A stretch of 64,000 bases of DNA from Siphonodentalium dalli (taxonomy: Eukaryota; Mollusca; Scaphopoda; Gadilida; Siphonodentaliidae). Each line of letters opens with the position of its first letter. Position 1 is the first letter of the stretch. The stretch lies in contig CP136061.1 of assembly GCA_032622095.1 (NCBI GenBank), positions 188,550,369 to 188,614,368 on the forward strand. The letters run 5' to 3'. This document shows positions 10,500 to 21,780 of this stretch, in pieces. The notes under the pieces are model-generated. The model was not told where the DNA came from and did no database searches. It saw nothing but the letters and a program-made list of their open reading frames with translations. Both the position numbers and the translations under genes were made by a program.

Positions 10500-11163
10500 C
10501 AGTATTGCCCCCTGGGGCCAACTCAAATTCCCGAAGTGCGTGAACAATGGCTTGTTTGACATTGCGACGCAAACGCTGGTTGCCTGCTGCATTTAGGTGA
10601 ACATCATCCTCCAAGAGGTCTTTGGCCATGGTAGCAAGGCGACGCAATGGCCAATAAAAAGCCAACCGAGAATTACGACTCAAGCGGTTCCTGAGAGCAA
10701 TATTAAGTTCCATGACTTTGGCATTAAAAGCTGCCACAGCTCCCGGGTCCTTCGTATTGATCCTGTCGGGACCGGGCAGACGTATCTGGAGGCGCTCAAG
10801 AACCTCAAACACGAAGATGCGGACCAAATTTGAACCCAAAATTTCCTCCAAGTGTAAAACCAGACCAAGCAGACATTGAAACACATGATCAGGTGACTGA
10901 TCAGAAAGATCATTTCCTCCACACATAACAAGGAGGACATCCGGTTTAAAACCTCGAATACGCCCCCGAATTCCCTCCGTGATGTCGCTGATTCGAAAAC
11001 CTGATACTCCAAAACATTTCACCACCACGCTAGAACTGTCTAACTGCAAAGGCAAACGACAATCCCGCTTAAATGGATGCGATGCCGCTCGATCCCCATC
11101 GAATAACTCCCTCACAAAATGTGAAACATGACTCGACCCAAAAATCAAGACTTTGACCGGCAT
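10492..11163 (-). CDS. SGNH (GDSL-like) hydrolase carried by the YR retrotransposon
   Basis: A 223-residue esterase/lipase-fold protein, numbered from the methionine at 11163 (MPVKVLIFGSSHV). An upstream in-frame ATG at 11253 would add 30 less conserved residues. SGNH blocks are visible: block I FGSSHV (nucleophile S11 or S10), block II glycine region FGVSGF, block III CGGND (N84) and block V DDVH (D186, H189). The full catalytic set is therefore present. It points the same way as gag-pol-YR and lies inside the same 7 kb insertion. Such hydrolases are known accessory proteins of Ngaro-type elements, and their substrate in the replication cycle is not known. The ORF ends within a consensus splice donor. 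Confidence 0.85.
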   Translation of the reverse strand: MPVKVLIFGSSHVSHFVRELFDGDRAASHPFKRDCRLPLQLDSSSVVVKCFGVSGFRISDITEGIRGRIRGFKPDVLLVMCGGNDLSDQSPDHVFQCLLGLVLHLEEILGSNLVRIFVFEVLERLQIRLPGPDRINTKDPGAVAAFNAKVMELNIALRNRLSRNSRLAFYWPLRRLATMAKDLLEDDVHLNAAGNQRLRRNVKQAIVHALREFELAPGGNTGK

Positions 11164-11583
11164 TCTCAACAGAAATGAAAACAAAAACGAACGCAAACTG
11201 AATTTGAAAACAGTCTGAGACAAAAGTTCTCCGCGAATTCCAAGACACCACAAATCGAAACTCTTATATTAAGTTATAAACAGTCAGAAACTGTAGGTAA
11301 ACTCACCTTTATAAAATGACAGTCGGTGAATGTTAAATATTATTCAGTTGTCCTGGTGAAGATCTTCGCAGAAAGATACTAAGTTAGCCGGAAAGAATAT
11401 AAAAATGGAAAAAGAAAATTATTTATTTTGGATTGTTGTTTTGTCCGTATTGTGTATTCCTGGAAGTGATGAATAATAATTAGCGTCCTGACGCTAAGTA
11501 ACGAACTGCGCTTTCTAACGCGTGATACGATTGGTTAACAGCCAACACTGTTAAGCAACGCGCCCTGTGATTGGTTTTATGCC
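11164..11583 (-). other. 5' leader of the YR retrotransposon
   Basis: This is non-coding sequence between the 5' edge (11583) and the SGNH start. It holds short inverted repeats (GCGTCCTGACGC at 11484-11495) and two CCAAT-type ATTGGTT motifs (near 11531 and 11571). The latter could serve as promoter elements. No copy of this leader was seen at the other end. Confidence 0.4.
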
Positions 11584-12025
11584 ATTACGAGTTACCGTTC
11601 TTGAAATCTCACATGTTGGGTATCTTTTATCGACGACCGTTTACGACGAACATTATTGAGTTGCGAACAAAACATGTTACATGCAAAAGGAAGTCCCGCT
11701 ATAACCAATTTGGAAGAAAAAAAAGAGAAGAAACAAGATTCATAAAGCGTCAAGTATTTTTATAGGGGGTGAGATTGTTCGATGGAAGATATTGCAGGCA
11801 TCAATTGAACTTCCGGTTCATCCTGCAACCTGCGTCTTCTCCGGTGAAGGTCAAAAACATGGCGCGTAGTTTGAAATCGTAATATTTTTATTTCCAAGAT
11901 CAATATTTTCGTCGCTAAATTAGGTTTATACGAAACTCATATAACACGAACACAATCTAACTTGAAAGTTATGTCAATGGGAGTAAATAAAAAATTGCCT
12001 ATCTCTGTGTACAGTACCCCTTTAA
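11576..12025 (+). mobile_element. Right half of the split family B (TTAA) element
   Basis: Matches the last 450 bp of the intact copy at 61164-61817, ending GTACAGTACCCCTTTAA. The overlap TTTATGCC (11576-11583) is shared with the left half. Confidence 0.75.
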
Positions 12026-14880
12026 CTGGGAGATATATAGCTTCATCTGAGGGAAGATAAGTTCATTTGTCAAAACCGCAATCTCGGGCTTGGTGATTCC
12101 CTCGGGTTTGGCGATACCACGTACACGGGGTGTATATGTCGTGGAAACTACCATGCATACGATGTATCCCGTCCGATATCCACTATAAAAACAAATTAAA
12201 GTGATGTTAAACACTCCGGTATGGTGATCAGATATTAATGGAGAATAATCTTGCTAAAAGTAGTTATTTTTAGAAATATTATATCCAAATTGACAACACA
12301 CCTCGTCATTCTTATATATATGCTACATTCCTCCTGAATACTAACTCATCAGATTATCGTACTAGAACAAGTCCATAATATGTCTTTAAAATCACTTCTT
12401 CGAGTAAAAACGCTCTTCAAATGTTTTTTTTTCTTCAGTTCTGAATATCTCCGTTATTTAGTCAATTATAAATTTCTTCGAAAAAAAACGCTCTTTAAAT
12501 TAATCGCTTTTGAACAAATTAAATGTTTTATTTCGTGTTTAATTTCTGAATATCACTATAATCACCATGTTGAGTCCGTGGTCAGATCAGTATATTATTT
12601 ATATAACGTAATGGTGGGCTCGATTGGCGTGTATGGTACACAATTACGTATTTATATAGATGGTAAATAATATCCGCAGTTATGTATCTATATCTGATAA
12701 TGCTATGTTGATCGGGTGCTTTGACCAAAGATGGCGAATTTTAATGGTTGATCGAGAATGCGATAGCGGTCTGGATGAACGGAGCCAGTATAACACTTAA
12801 ATATAATGACTGCCTGGCATAACCATGTCGCTATAATTAAACAAGAAAACCATAGTCAGAAATGGTAACGCCACCAAGATTATGGTATTACATATAAATA
12901 GAAATTATAAAAAATACATAAAATATTTTGATAACAATTGCGTTTAAACAAGTAATCCTTCAAATTATTACTAACAAAGTAAACGAATGTGGGGTCACTC
13001 AACAGATTATAAAGACTTGGACATAGTATACTGCAAATACTAAAATTTAAATGAAATAATTAAAAGATAAAATTTAGCACGTAGTAAAAGTTAAATTTTC
13101 TCATTTTTGTTTTGGTTAAATAAAGCAATAATTTAAATGTAACATTTGGTTTAAAAAAAATGATTGACCGTGGCTCTTCCAATAATTGCGCGACTGACCT
13201 GGTCAATTGTTCTTAAGAAGTTGTTTTGATAATTACTATGGAGGGAAATAGTTGTGGCTGTGGCTTCGCAAGTAATTACCTTGGTGACGTGATGTTAACA
13301 AATCTGAACTCCAGTTAACCAAGGACGCTTCATACCAAATATAAGGTGAATTATTAATTCTTTAGAAGTTGTTTTAAAAGGGAACTGTTAATAAAACTTT
13401 TTGTTCAGTAAAATAAACTATACCAGTGTCATAACGTAGAATTACGGTTACTAAAAACGAATCATATTCGAAAACACCAACTTATAGCGTAAAAATGGTG
13501 ACGTCAACGTGGGAACGCAACTTTTTTTCGGATGAGGGAATAAGACGTAAACATGTCCACGTGTTTTCTCATTTGTTTTGTTAATGGCGACTTACGATAC
13601 AAATCTACTATTTTCAACAATTTGGACATTTATAAAGTATTGATGACTGAAGTGTGTAAATCATATAATATCACGGAGTTGTGCTAGGACTATACGTTGG
13701 ACGCTGTTTTGAGAATTTTCGATGAATATTGTGAATTGGATTTTCGATTCTGGACTGGAGGTTGACCTTTCGCAATTGAAACAAATTGACACTTTTATAG
13801 ACAGATTTATGTTTTAGAGGAATGTTTATCAACCAAGAGTCAAAATTATTGGACTGTAATGTGCATAGAACAGTTGTCTGCAGTTTTCAACACATTCTTG
13901 GTGGAAAAAGATTCTAAAACTACGATGGCAATTTGGGAAGTAAATCACCTATTTTCGATGTTTTTTCCGATGGTAATCCGACGTGGGCCGTATTCAACAA
14001 TGCCAGCAAGGAGCTGATGCTGAACTCTTCCAATTTGATGATTATTTATTATAATTAATAAAAAAAAAATTTAATCATTTCGCTTGTATATATTCTCCAA
14101 AATCAGTTGGACAAGTGTAGGTGAACAACCGATATATATTGTACAATAATCAGATAATAGCCTGATCGAGTTAAAATAGATTCATTGATCAGTCTTCCTG
14201 GCATATTGCTCACTGTTGTATTGTAAGAGGGGAGATCTCTAAATTTCTTGAACATTGAAATTCCGTTTGTTTAAGAATTTGTAGATGTTTATATTGAATA
14301 TTCTCAGTAAATAATTATTCTGTTTGTTTCAAAAGAAATCAGAATAATTGTTATTGTTTGCAAGTACTAGTATTGGTTGAAAGATAATTATAGAACAGTT
14401 TAGATTGACTCCCCTCTTACCAGATGCATGCTGACTGTGGAAGACCGATCGGTCTATTTAAGCACTTTCGGGCTATTATACATGTAGATCACTCGGTGAT
14501 TCACCAAGGTTCGTTGGATGGCTCAAACGATGTTTCCTAAGAAATTCCTACCATGGCCGGTTTATATATACCCTTAATTTGAACCACACAGTTGATTGTT
14601 TCGTACCATATGTTTTGTCATTTCACACCATATACATTTGTATGTTTCGTTGGTTCCCACAAATGGTAATTGGTCATGCGTATGCAGCGTACCATGTGAA
14701 AAATTATTTTAATTTTGTTAACTTAATGAAAGCGAACATGTTTACGATTTAAAGTTACGTGACGATGACAACCAGACAATTACATGTAAACATATTTCTT
14801 TCTTTTTTTGCGAAAAAAAATTAACAAATTGAAATTGTGGCAACAAAGTTAAAGATACATAATCTGAATTAACGCTTTCA
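12026..14880. other. AT-rich spacer without a recognised gene
   Basis: Contains a dispersed repeat fragment at 12840-12960 (compare 2998-3095). A block at 13230-13300 (ACTATGGAGG...GGCTTCGCAA) recurs at about 20830-20880. A 96-codon frame at 12380-12670 is lysine/phenylalanine-rich and has no recognisable motif. Confidence 0.45.
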
Positions 14881-15108
14881 TATTACTATTTCCTTGGCTT
14901 CGGGGGTAAACATATTTGATTCGAGTCGAGGAACCCACCCGTGTTGAACAAAATGTTGATAAATAACAGGTTTTGGAAAATTTGGGCATTTGTTTACTGG
15001 TTAGCATATTTTTTTCGATTCTGATAACCGAAGCGGCATTTCAATAAAATGTTTGTTGTTGGAATCTGATAATATGGGAACCATCGAATCGGTTTGAGTA
15101 CCTTTAAT
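14881..15108 (+). mobile_element. Partial copy of a fold-back element (family C)
   Basis: The block ATTACTATTTCCTTGGCTTCGGGGGTAAA...GATTCGAGTCGAGGAACCC is shared with 15744-16231 and 18370-18470. The right end GAGTACCTTTAA matches the family end, but the left end is missing. Confidence 0.6.
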
Positions 15109-15743
15109 GTTATTTCCAAAAAATAATACGGTATACTCAATGGTACAAATTGTCGAAATGATACATGTAGTGGTATGAAATGTCCAGAACTCTGGTGCGA
15201 AACATCTCTATGTCAAACTTCTATGGCACGAAATGTCCAGCAACCTATTGGCTGTTCAGTCCATTGCACATTATAATTTATTTCCAAATAAAGGTAATAC
15301 TAAATATTAAAGCAGTGTTTAGTGTTAAGTTCAATCTTGAACTAATTGTACATGTGATATAGTCACACGGACTTGTTGTAAAGAAAACAAGTAAAATTGA
15401 GGATGCCACTTTATCAAACATTATAAATGCATCAATATTCTATTGATGTGTATACCGGTACATGTAATGCTTTACAAACGCATGTTTTTGTATATATATT
15501 TGTACTTGTTTTCTTAACAAGCCCCTGTGGCCTCAGTTTAAGTACATGTACATGTATAGGAAGCCACGACTTATCTGCGAAAGAGCTCTGGGTCTCTTGT
15601 TCAGTGTTCACTCATTGTGCGACCACTGAAATCAGAGACGTGGCTAGATAGTCTCCCCATTGGGGAGGGGGGTCCACCTTGATACCTGTATGTTACGACA
15701 GCACCACTTGGAAGGAAGTTTCCTACTGATGGCTATATTTGCC

Positions 15744-16231
15744 TTAAAGGTACTCAATCCGATCAGAGGGTCCCCATCTCAACAGATTCCAACAACAACA
15801 ATCCGATCAGAGGGTCCTATATTACTATTTCTTTGGCTTTTAGGGTAAAAAATATTTGATTCGAGTCGAGGAACCCATCAAACAAAGCTCAGAGTTATTA
15901 GATATTGATTTTTTAAATTTGTTATTTTCTCGAGATGAGTACTAATAATTGCCTTCAACTTCGTAATCTGCTCGAGATGTGTACACCAAAACACTATTCA
16001 AACAGACAAGGATGGATAACTCTAAAATCAAGTGGTAATAATAACGCAATTTTGACTGTGTTCTGGGACAGAAAGTATTCCCGATAATGAAAAATAATAG
16101 ATTTCTAAAATTGATATCTAAAAAATCTGAGCTTTGATGGGTGGCTTCCTCGACTCGAATCAAATATTTTTGACCCCCAAAGCCATTGAAATAGCAATTG
16201 AGAGGAGTTTTATCAGATTGAGTACCTTTAA
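15744..16231. mobile_element. Family C TTAA-flanked fold-back element, complete copy
   Basis: The ends are inverted (AAGGTACTCAATCCGATCAG ... GATTGAGTACCTT), flanked on each side by TTAA (15744-15747 and 16228-16231). Inner arms of about 60 bp around TTTGATTCGAGTCGAGGAAC are inverted again near 16140-16180. About 490 bp, no ORF. The TTAA flanks suggest a piggyBac-type non-autonomous element. A short tandem duplication (CAATCCGATCAGAGGGTCC) occurs in the left arm. Confidence 0.75.
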
Positions 16232-16450
16232 ATTGAGTAATATAGTTTTAGGACATCACCAATCAGAGTAATATGATTTCATGACATCACGGATCCGAGT
16301 AATATGGCTTTACAACATGGCATAATTCTATTTCACTGTTAAATAATGCATACGAAGACAATGATTTTTTGTGATGTCACTCATTTGAAAGAGTTGTCAA
16401 TAGAACACTGTTTACTGTTACTAAGAGGCAAACTAATTAATGTTATGGAT

Positions 16451-16605
16451 AGGGTATTACTTGGTTGGTTTGATATTATAGGCCTGATTTCAGCCCTCGG
16501 TAACCTCATTTCAGCCTTCGACCTTCGATGTCAGGCTGATAGTGATATGAGGTTACCTTAGGCTGATATCAGGCCTAATATTAAACCAACCAAGAAATGT
16601 CCTCT
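16451..16605. mobile_element. Palindromic element (family D), copy 1
   Basis: Inverted arms GGTATTACTTGGTTGGTTTG and CAAACCAACCAAG-type sequence enclose a second inverted block (CAGCCTTCGACC / GATGTCAGGCTGA). About 155 bp, no ORF. It lies in a roughly 310 bp tandem duplication with copy 2. Confidence 0.7.
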
Positions 16606-16760
16606 AATTATTATATAACTAGCAGGGTGACCAGTCGTTGCCCAGGTTAATGCTCTCACTTTTTTCTCTGACCCCAATACCATCACTGTAGACATTTCTA
16701 ATCTGCACCATTATGATGATTATCTTTCTCATAAGAAATAACAAATTAATAGTTACGTGT

Positions 16761-16924
16761 AGGGTATTACATGTACTTGGTTGGTTTGAATATATTGGCC
16801 TGATTTCAGCCCCCTCGGTAACCTCATATCAGCCTTCGACCTTCGATGTCAGGCTGATAGAGATATGAGATTACCTCAGGCCGATATTTGGTCTAATATC
16901 AAACCAACCAAGTAATATCCTCTA
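16761..16924. mobile_element. Palindromic element (family D), copy 2
   Basis: Same structure and sequence as 16451-16605. Flanking sequence after both copies (AACTAGCAGGGT..., CCCCAATACC, ATTATCTTTCTC) also matches, so a longer unit was duplicated in tandem (about 16440-16740 and 16748-17100). Confidence 0.7.
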
Positions 16925-17104
16925 AATATTATGCAGCCCACATAATTTATGAAACTAGCAGGGTCGTTACCCATGTTAATGCAGTGTGGTACATGTATTG
17001 TTTTGCCCCTCCCACTTTTTGTCCCTTACCCCAATACCGTCATGTGCTGTATACATTTTTTAATCTGCACAATTATGTTGATTATCTTTCTCGTAAGAAA
17101 TTGC

Positions 17105-18195
17105 CCCTGTTAGACCCCCTTTGAGCCATCTAGAAGGTCCCTCGTGAATCGTGAATTAATATAGAATAGACATTCACAAATATAGGTACCGGTATAGATA
17201 AAGATTTTTTAAGAAGTTCCCGGACCCCTGAGGTTGTAAATAGAATGCACTCAGATATTCTGACTTCAAACTTGTGCCACCTTCTAATTTAGATGTACCG
17301 GTATACTACCGGTAGTATTGCTTGATAAGTTGATACCGGTAGACATGTGTTGATATGATTTGGTTGAAAGATTAGAAAATCAGTGCCCCCCCCCCCTCTC
17401 AAAATTATCATTTAAGGGATAATCTTGGTTTTTAATGTGATTACAGTTTAAAGATGGTCTATCTCTCCATAAACCAAGTTTTATATGCAGCAGTTTCCTG
17501 AAATATGTATGAAATATTAAAAATAATAAATATGAATTGAAAACCCCTGTCCGGAAGTGCTTCTATCTGACAATATTGATTTTATTTTATATTTTCTGGT
17601 ATATTAGATACATACACATGTACAACTAATTTGGGACATTTTACAGCTCGCAAAAATGTTTGGAGTGTAGCAAGTGGGAGAACTCTATATGAGATCGCCT
17701 GAAAGTTTTATGACATGACGGTTTGTTGTAAAAATAGTAACGAAAAATATGTCCCAATTGATAATCACATTATATAAGAAATTGAATGCCCTCATAGTGG
17801 TGAACATCTACATGTATACCAAATTTCATTGAGATCCAAGCAGTTATTAGCACTACTGTTCAAGTTATGCCCTGAACAGACATCAGACGGATGGACAGAC
17901 AGGTGCAAAACAGTATACCCCCCTTTTTTAAAAAGGGGGTATGAATATCGATAATGATATAAGCATTTCATGACATGTGTCTTTGACTCGATTTTATTAT
18001 TTTAAACCCTGGGAATTATAGAAAACATATTTTAATTTAGGAAGCTATAGATATAAATCCATCTTCAAATGCTGATCACAAACTGATATTAAATCAGTGT
18101 TTGTGATTCGGTATAAAGCCTTTAGACTTTACTGTTCAGACTTTACTGTTTACAGCTACCGGTATAATCTTGTGTGCCAAATACAACTGCAGGGT
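17105..18195. other. Spacer with dispersed repeat fragments
   Basis: A block around 17450-17570 (AGATGGTCTATCTC...CTGTCCGGAAGTGC) is the inverse of sequences at 35880-35990 and 51000-51110, so it belongs to one dispersed family. A block at 17820-17940 ends in CCCCCTTTTTTAAAAAGGGGG, a perfect palindrome-like end. No gene seen. Confidence 0.45.
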
Positions 18196-18476
18196 GGAAT
18201 ATTGCGGATGAAGATGGATAATTCTAAAATCAAGTGGTAATAATAACTTGATTTTAGAGTTATCCATCTTCATCCACAATTTTGACCGAGACCACCTTTT
18301 TGACGGCGTGTTTTTGGGCCACAAATAGAAATAATAAACTTCAAAAATTGATATCTGATCACTCAGAATGTTGATGAGTAGGTTCCTCGACTCGAATCAA
18401 TATTTTTTACCCCCGAAGCCAAAGAAATAGTAATTTAGGAGCATCTGATCGGATTGAGTACCGTTAAACAATTATT
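18196..18476. mobile_element. Partial family C copy with a 28 bp hairpin
   Basis: The right side, GGTTCCTCGACTCGAATCAA...GATTGAGTACC, matches family C. At 18207-18234 and 18247-18274 two 28-base arms are inverted copies with one mismatch around a 12-base loop. Related sequence occurs inside the 15744-16231 copy. Confidence 0.6.
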
Positions 18477-18915
18477 TTTGTGTCTAGACTTGATTATAAA
18501 GCAAGTTTTTGCAATTGACATGCTTAAAATTTATATATGCATGGGGAAATGTAACCATCGTTGTCTACTTACATGCCCCGTGTGCGCAACATCTCAAATG
18601 AAAAATCCAGTCTCTTGTACTAGTATTTGTAATTAAACTACCGGTATTTGTATAGCATTTGTTATTTAAATTTAGAACAGAGCCATAATTTTGTTTAAAT
18701 GTGCAGATCTACATGTATGATAATAAGGCTTAAGCATCGTGCAGGGTGGATTTTTCTCATAAAATTAATAAACATACAGGTACAAATATTTGGCACACAA
18801 GAGTGGGCACTTTGGTGGAGTCCGATGATGTTAGATGCTGATAGTCTAAAGGGTCAGTGTCTGGTTGTTCCCCTTGCAGAGGAGATATAAATGGGTACAC
18901 GACATTTTGGATCGT

Positions 18916-19165
18916 CTTAAGTCGTTTCGTACCATATTTTTTGTAGTTTCGCACCATATTTTTTGTAGTTTTGTACCTTATTGTTTGGTCGTTTCGCACC
19001 ATGTTGGAAATCAATTCGTCTTTTCATACCAATGATACCATATCACTATACATGTACATGTATGTCACACCATAGGGAAACAAATAAATGATTTTCTGCA
19101 AAGTACGAAATAAAAAAAAGTTACCAAAAAATATGGTATGAAACGACCATGGTATCGGATAGTGA
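18916..19165. repeat. Short tandem and inverted CGTTTCGTACCATATTTTTTG repeats
   Basis: Three to four units of TTTCGCACCATATTTTTTGTAG-like sequence (18916-19005) face an inverted copy at about 19120-19155 (AAAAAATATGGTATGAAACG). A similar motif occurs at 14600-14640. This is consistent with a small decayed fold-back element. Confidence 0.5.
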
Positions 19166-20387
19166 AATAATGAAGAAGTCACTATAGTTGTATATCAATT
19201 TTTTATCATTTATATGGTCACAATAATATAATGCAACGTGAAAGTTGATATGACATCTGTTCTATTCGACTTCAGGTGTACTCAATTTCTACTCCGGCAA
19301 TGTTCAGAATCCTATCCATTGATAATCCAACGACACTGGTACGAAGCGTCTAGAATTAGAATCCATATTTAATATAATTATAAATCCTTCAGATATTCAG
19401 TGTTACCGATCTCCAGAATCAACAACTGACTGTTCAAGGCGGTTCCCCACTCAATGGTTGTTTTTAAGAAGTCATCGTAATGACTAATGTACAGTGCTAG
19501 TACGCAGTAGATCGAACGATTCTCTGATGGTGATGTTAGCACTTGTTACACACCTCCTAAGTTCTCCACCAGATTTTGACAGACACTCCATGCCACACTG
19601 GGGACAGTGAGTAACAGTACTAACACTGACAGTGAATGAGTGGATAGGCCTACTGGTAGTCGAAAATCTACGGGATACTAAAGATATAGTCAATGGGTTA
19701 CAATACACCAAATATTCTCCATAGACCTCAGTGTTAACATCTGAGGCTGTGGCATATTCGTTGCAAAGCTTTGGGGCTTCGAACCTGTATAATTCCGTAG
19801 AACAATCTTTGAGACACAAAGTGATCAGGAAAAAATCATATGTATACATGGTGGTTCCATTTTAAATTTGGTGCTTTTGATACTACCCAAATTCTGCAGC
19901 AAATTTCAAGGGGAAAAATACAGAGACACCCCATTAAACAACCAGCCCTAGGACATTACAATAAAACTTCAATATCCAACTCATTTTGATATTTTCTGAG
20001 GGGCTACATATTTATCTCATTTTATATGCAAATTTCCCTAACCTATAATCAACCACTCGGCTGCCGGGTGTGATTTTATGCTGATCCTAGCTTGGGGGTC
20101 CCAGGGGAAATCACTCTACTAATTTGTATTTGGTGTATTATAACCAATGTTGGACAAGCCTACTGCAGTACTGGTAGTGGTACAGTCACAGTGGTGGTAG
20201 TGATGCAGTCCTCAAATTTGGTTGCTTTATTTTCCTTGTCTTCTTGGAATTTGTTTTTTAGAGTTAGATGTAGATTATTCATTTGTAGAATAACAATCAA
20301 TTATGACAATCGTCGTCAAAAATGAATGACATTGATAATTTAATCGATTCAATGATTGTTGACACTGTGACTTGGTGAATTTAAATT
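19166..20387. other. Spacer, no gene recognised
   Basis: A 121-codon minus-strand frame at 19484-19849 has no motif that I recognise. I do not call it a gene. Nothing else stands out. Confidence 0.4.
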
Positions 20388-20588
20388 TTAAGTCTCGCTG
20401 TCCTTGCGACTATTGGGACTATCTTCGTCGGCTGGTTCGTGTAAATATGGGCCAATATTCAAACGCAAGCCATCAAAGGCATCTTCAGTATCTGCCATAG
20501 ATGCAGTATCCTCCGCAACACGTAACTCGTCGTCATTTTCGTGATCAGAGTCACTTTCAAACGCGGAAATGCTGTGTGCAGAAGCCAT
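20388..20588 (-). CDS. Exon-like acidic ORF with a GPYLHEP motif (unidentified)
   Basis: The 66-residue frame starts at MASAHSISAFESDSD (ATG at 20588) and ends at a TAA. It is rich in D, E and S and contains INIGPYLHEP-like sequence followed by more acidic residues. Acidic N-termini with a PYxxEP motif are seen in animal proteins carrying P2RX7-like C-terminal domains, but this is recollection of a pattern, not proof. GC content is above the surroundings, and a CRE and an E-box lie just upstream, which supports a genuine first exon. No donor splice site was obvious, so it could be a small complete ORF, a first exon, or a relic. An upstream in-frame ATG at 20627 is less likely. Confidence 0.4.
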   Translation of the reverse strand: MASAHSISAFESDSDHENDDELRVAEDTASMADTEDAFDGLRLNIGPYLHEPADEDSPNSRKDSET

Positions 20589-20629
20589 TTTTGCGTAAAC
20601 AGTTCGTCTGCGGGGGGTAAGTCCCACGT

Positions 20630-20656
20630 TGACGTCACGGGTTTTGCGGTCACGTG
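20630..20656 (-). promoter_or_regulatory. CRE (TGACGTCA) and E-box (CACGTG) upstream of the 20.4 kb ORF
   Basis: TGACGTCA lies at 20630-20637 and CACGTG at 20651-20656. They are 42 and 63 bases upstream of the ATG at 20588, in a locally GC-rich stretch with no TATA box. Both are perfect palindromic core sites for bZIP and bHLH factors. Two such sites so close to an ORF in AT-rich DNA suggest a TATA-less promoter. Confidence 0.45.
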
Positions 20657-21273
20657 ACTCGAGAAAAATCAGCTAAGAAATAATAATCGATTTTTAAAAG
20701 TCGCTAAAAACACGTTTATCGATAAAATTATATCTAATTTTTTATTGGATGTTATATTTGAACCTTATTCACACCAAACTAGCCATATAACATTGAAATG
20801 ATAAACATTTAACAGTTCCCATTTAAGATTTACTATGGAGGAAAAAAATTGTGGTGCTGGCTTCGCAACTATTTGACCTCATTGTAACAAATATAAATAT
20901 TAGTCACTCGGGCAATAGATGTATCTATTCTGTATATTAACTTATTGGGTCTTACGTGTCTTGAGATGTCTAAATAGTTTTCGATGGACAGATCGCGCAA
21001 GGGACCCACGCCAATCTTCTCTGTTGGGATTCCAATTGTTGGCTCATTAAATAGGCACATATGCTTAAGATACAGTCGCACGCTCCCGTAAGTCGGGTTT
21101 TGGATCACAGTTAATGAAAATATCATTGAAATAATCGGTTTCCCCCAATAAACATCCATATATTGAATATACATGTTTTGGAGCAGAATTAGGCAGTCCA
21201 TATTGGACGCCATCATGGAATTTATTTTGTTTTGATTTTCACACATAATTATTAGTTATATGGATGGAGTTCT

Positions 21274-21780
21274 CATTAAACCTCACATCCTTGTATTGGT
21301 TACAGTAATACCCAAAGTAATTGACCACTTAACCACATCAGAATTATTGGTAATTTTTCAGGATTTGAAATCCTGAAAATTTACCAATAATTTTGCTGTG
21401 GTCAATTACTTTGGACATTACTGTATGAGGATTGAGTTATCATTAAACCTCAAATCCTTATATTGGTTACAGTAATGCCCAAAGTAATTGACCACTTAAC
21501 CACAGCAGAATTATGTATTTTTTCAGCATTTACAATCCTCAAATTACCCATTATTCTGCTGTGGTTAAGTGGTCAATTGCTTTGAACATTACTGTATGAT
21601 GATTGAGTTATCATTAAACCTCACATCCTTATATTGGTTACAGTAATGCCCAAAGTAATTGACCCTTTAACCACAGCATAATTATGGGTAATTTTTCAGG
21701 ATTTAGAATCATGAAAAAATACACACAATTTTGCTGTGGTTAAGTGATGAATTACTTTGGACATTACTGTGTGTAGATGG
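21274..21780. repeat. Three tandem fold-back units of about 170 bp
   Basis: Each unit has CATTAAACCTCACATCCTTA then a hairpin. Its arms, ACAGTAATGCCCAAAGTAAT and its inverse ATTACTTTGGACATTACTGT, enclose further inverted GACCACTTAACCACAGCA sequence. Hairpins occupy about 21302-21424, 21469-21595 and 21640-21771. The units start at 21274, 21441 and 21612. Confidence 0.8.

Larger units (their letters stand above)
4591..11583 (-). mobile_element. Tyrosine-recombinase retrotransposon with an SGNH hydrolase ORF (DIRS/Ngaro-like), nearly complete
   Basis: The element is about 6993 bp, minus strand. Its ORFs in 5'-3' order are SGNH hydrolase, gag part 1, gag part 2, RT/RNase H and tyrosine recombinase (YR). 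The edges come from comparing the flanks with the intact family B copy at 61164-61817: the two halves abut cleanly if 4591-11583 is removed. An 8 bp repeat, TTTATGCC, sits at both junctions (4583-4590 and 11576-11583). It may be a target duplication or a recombination core. I did not find clear terminal direct or inverted repeats inside the element, so DIRS versus Ngaro placement stays open. The order RT-RH-YR and the HxxR...W...Y recombinase are diagnostic of YR retrotransposons, and an SGNH hydrolase is known from Ngaro-type and related elements. The single clear lesion is a double stop in pol. Confidence 0.85.

Noticed and set aside
12380-12670. 96-codon plus-strand frame
   Set aside because: Composition follows the local AT-rich DNA, with a short internal direct repeat (AAAACGCTCTTCAAATG / AAAACGCTCTTTAAATT). 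No motif, splice or promoter context.
19484-19849. 121-codon minus-strand frame
   Set aside because: No recognised domain, no signal or membrane pattern, and no convincing start or splice context. Kept only as an unassigned frame in the spacer entry.
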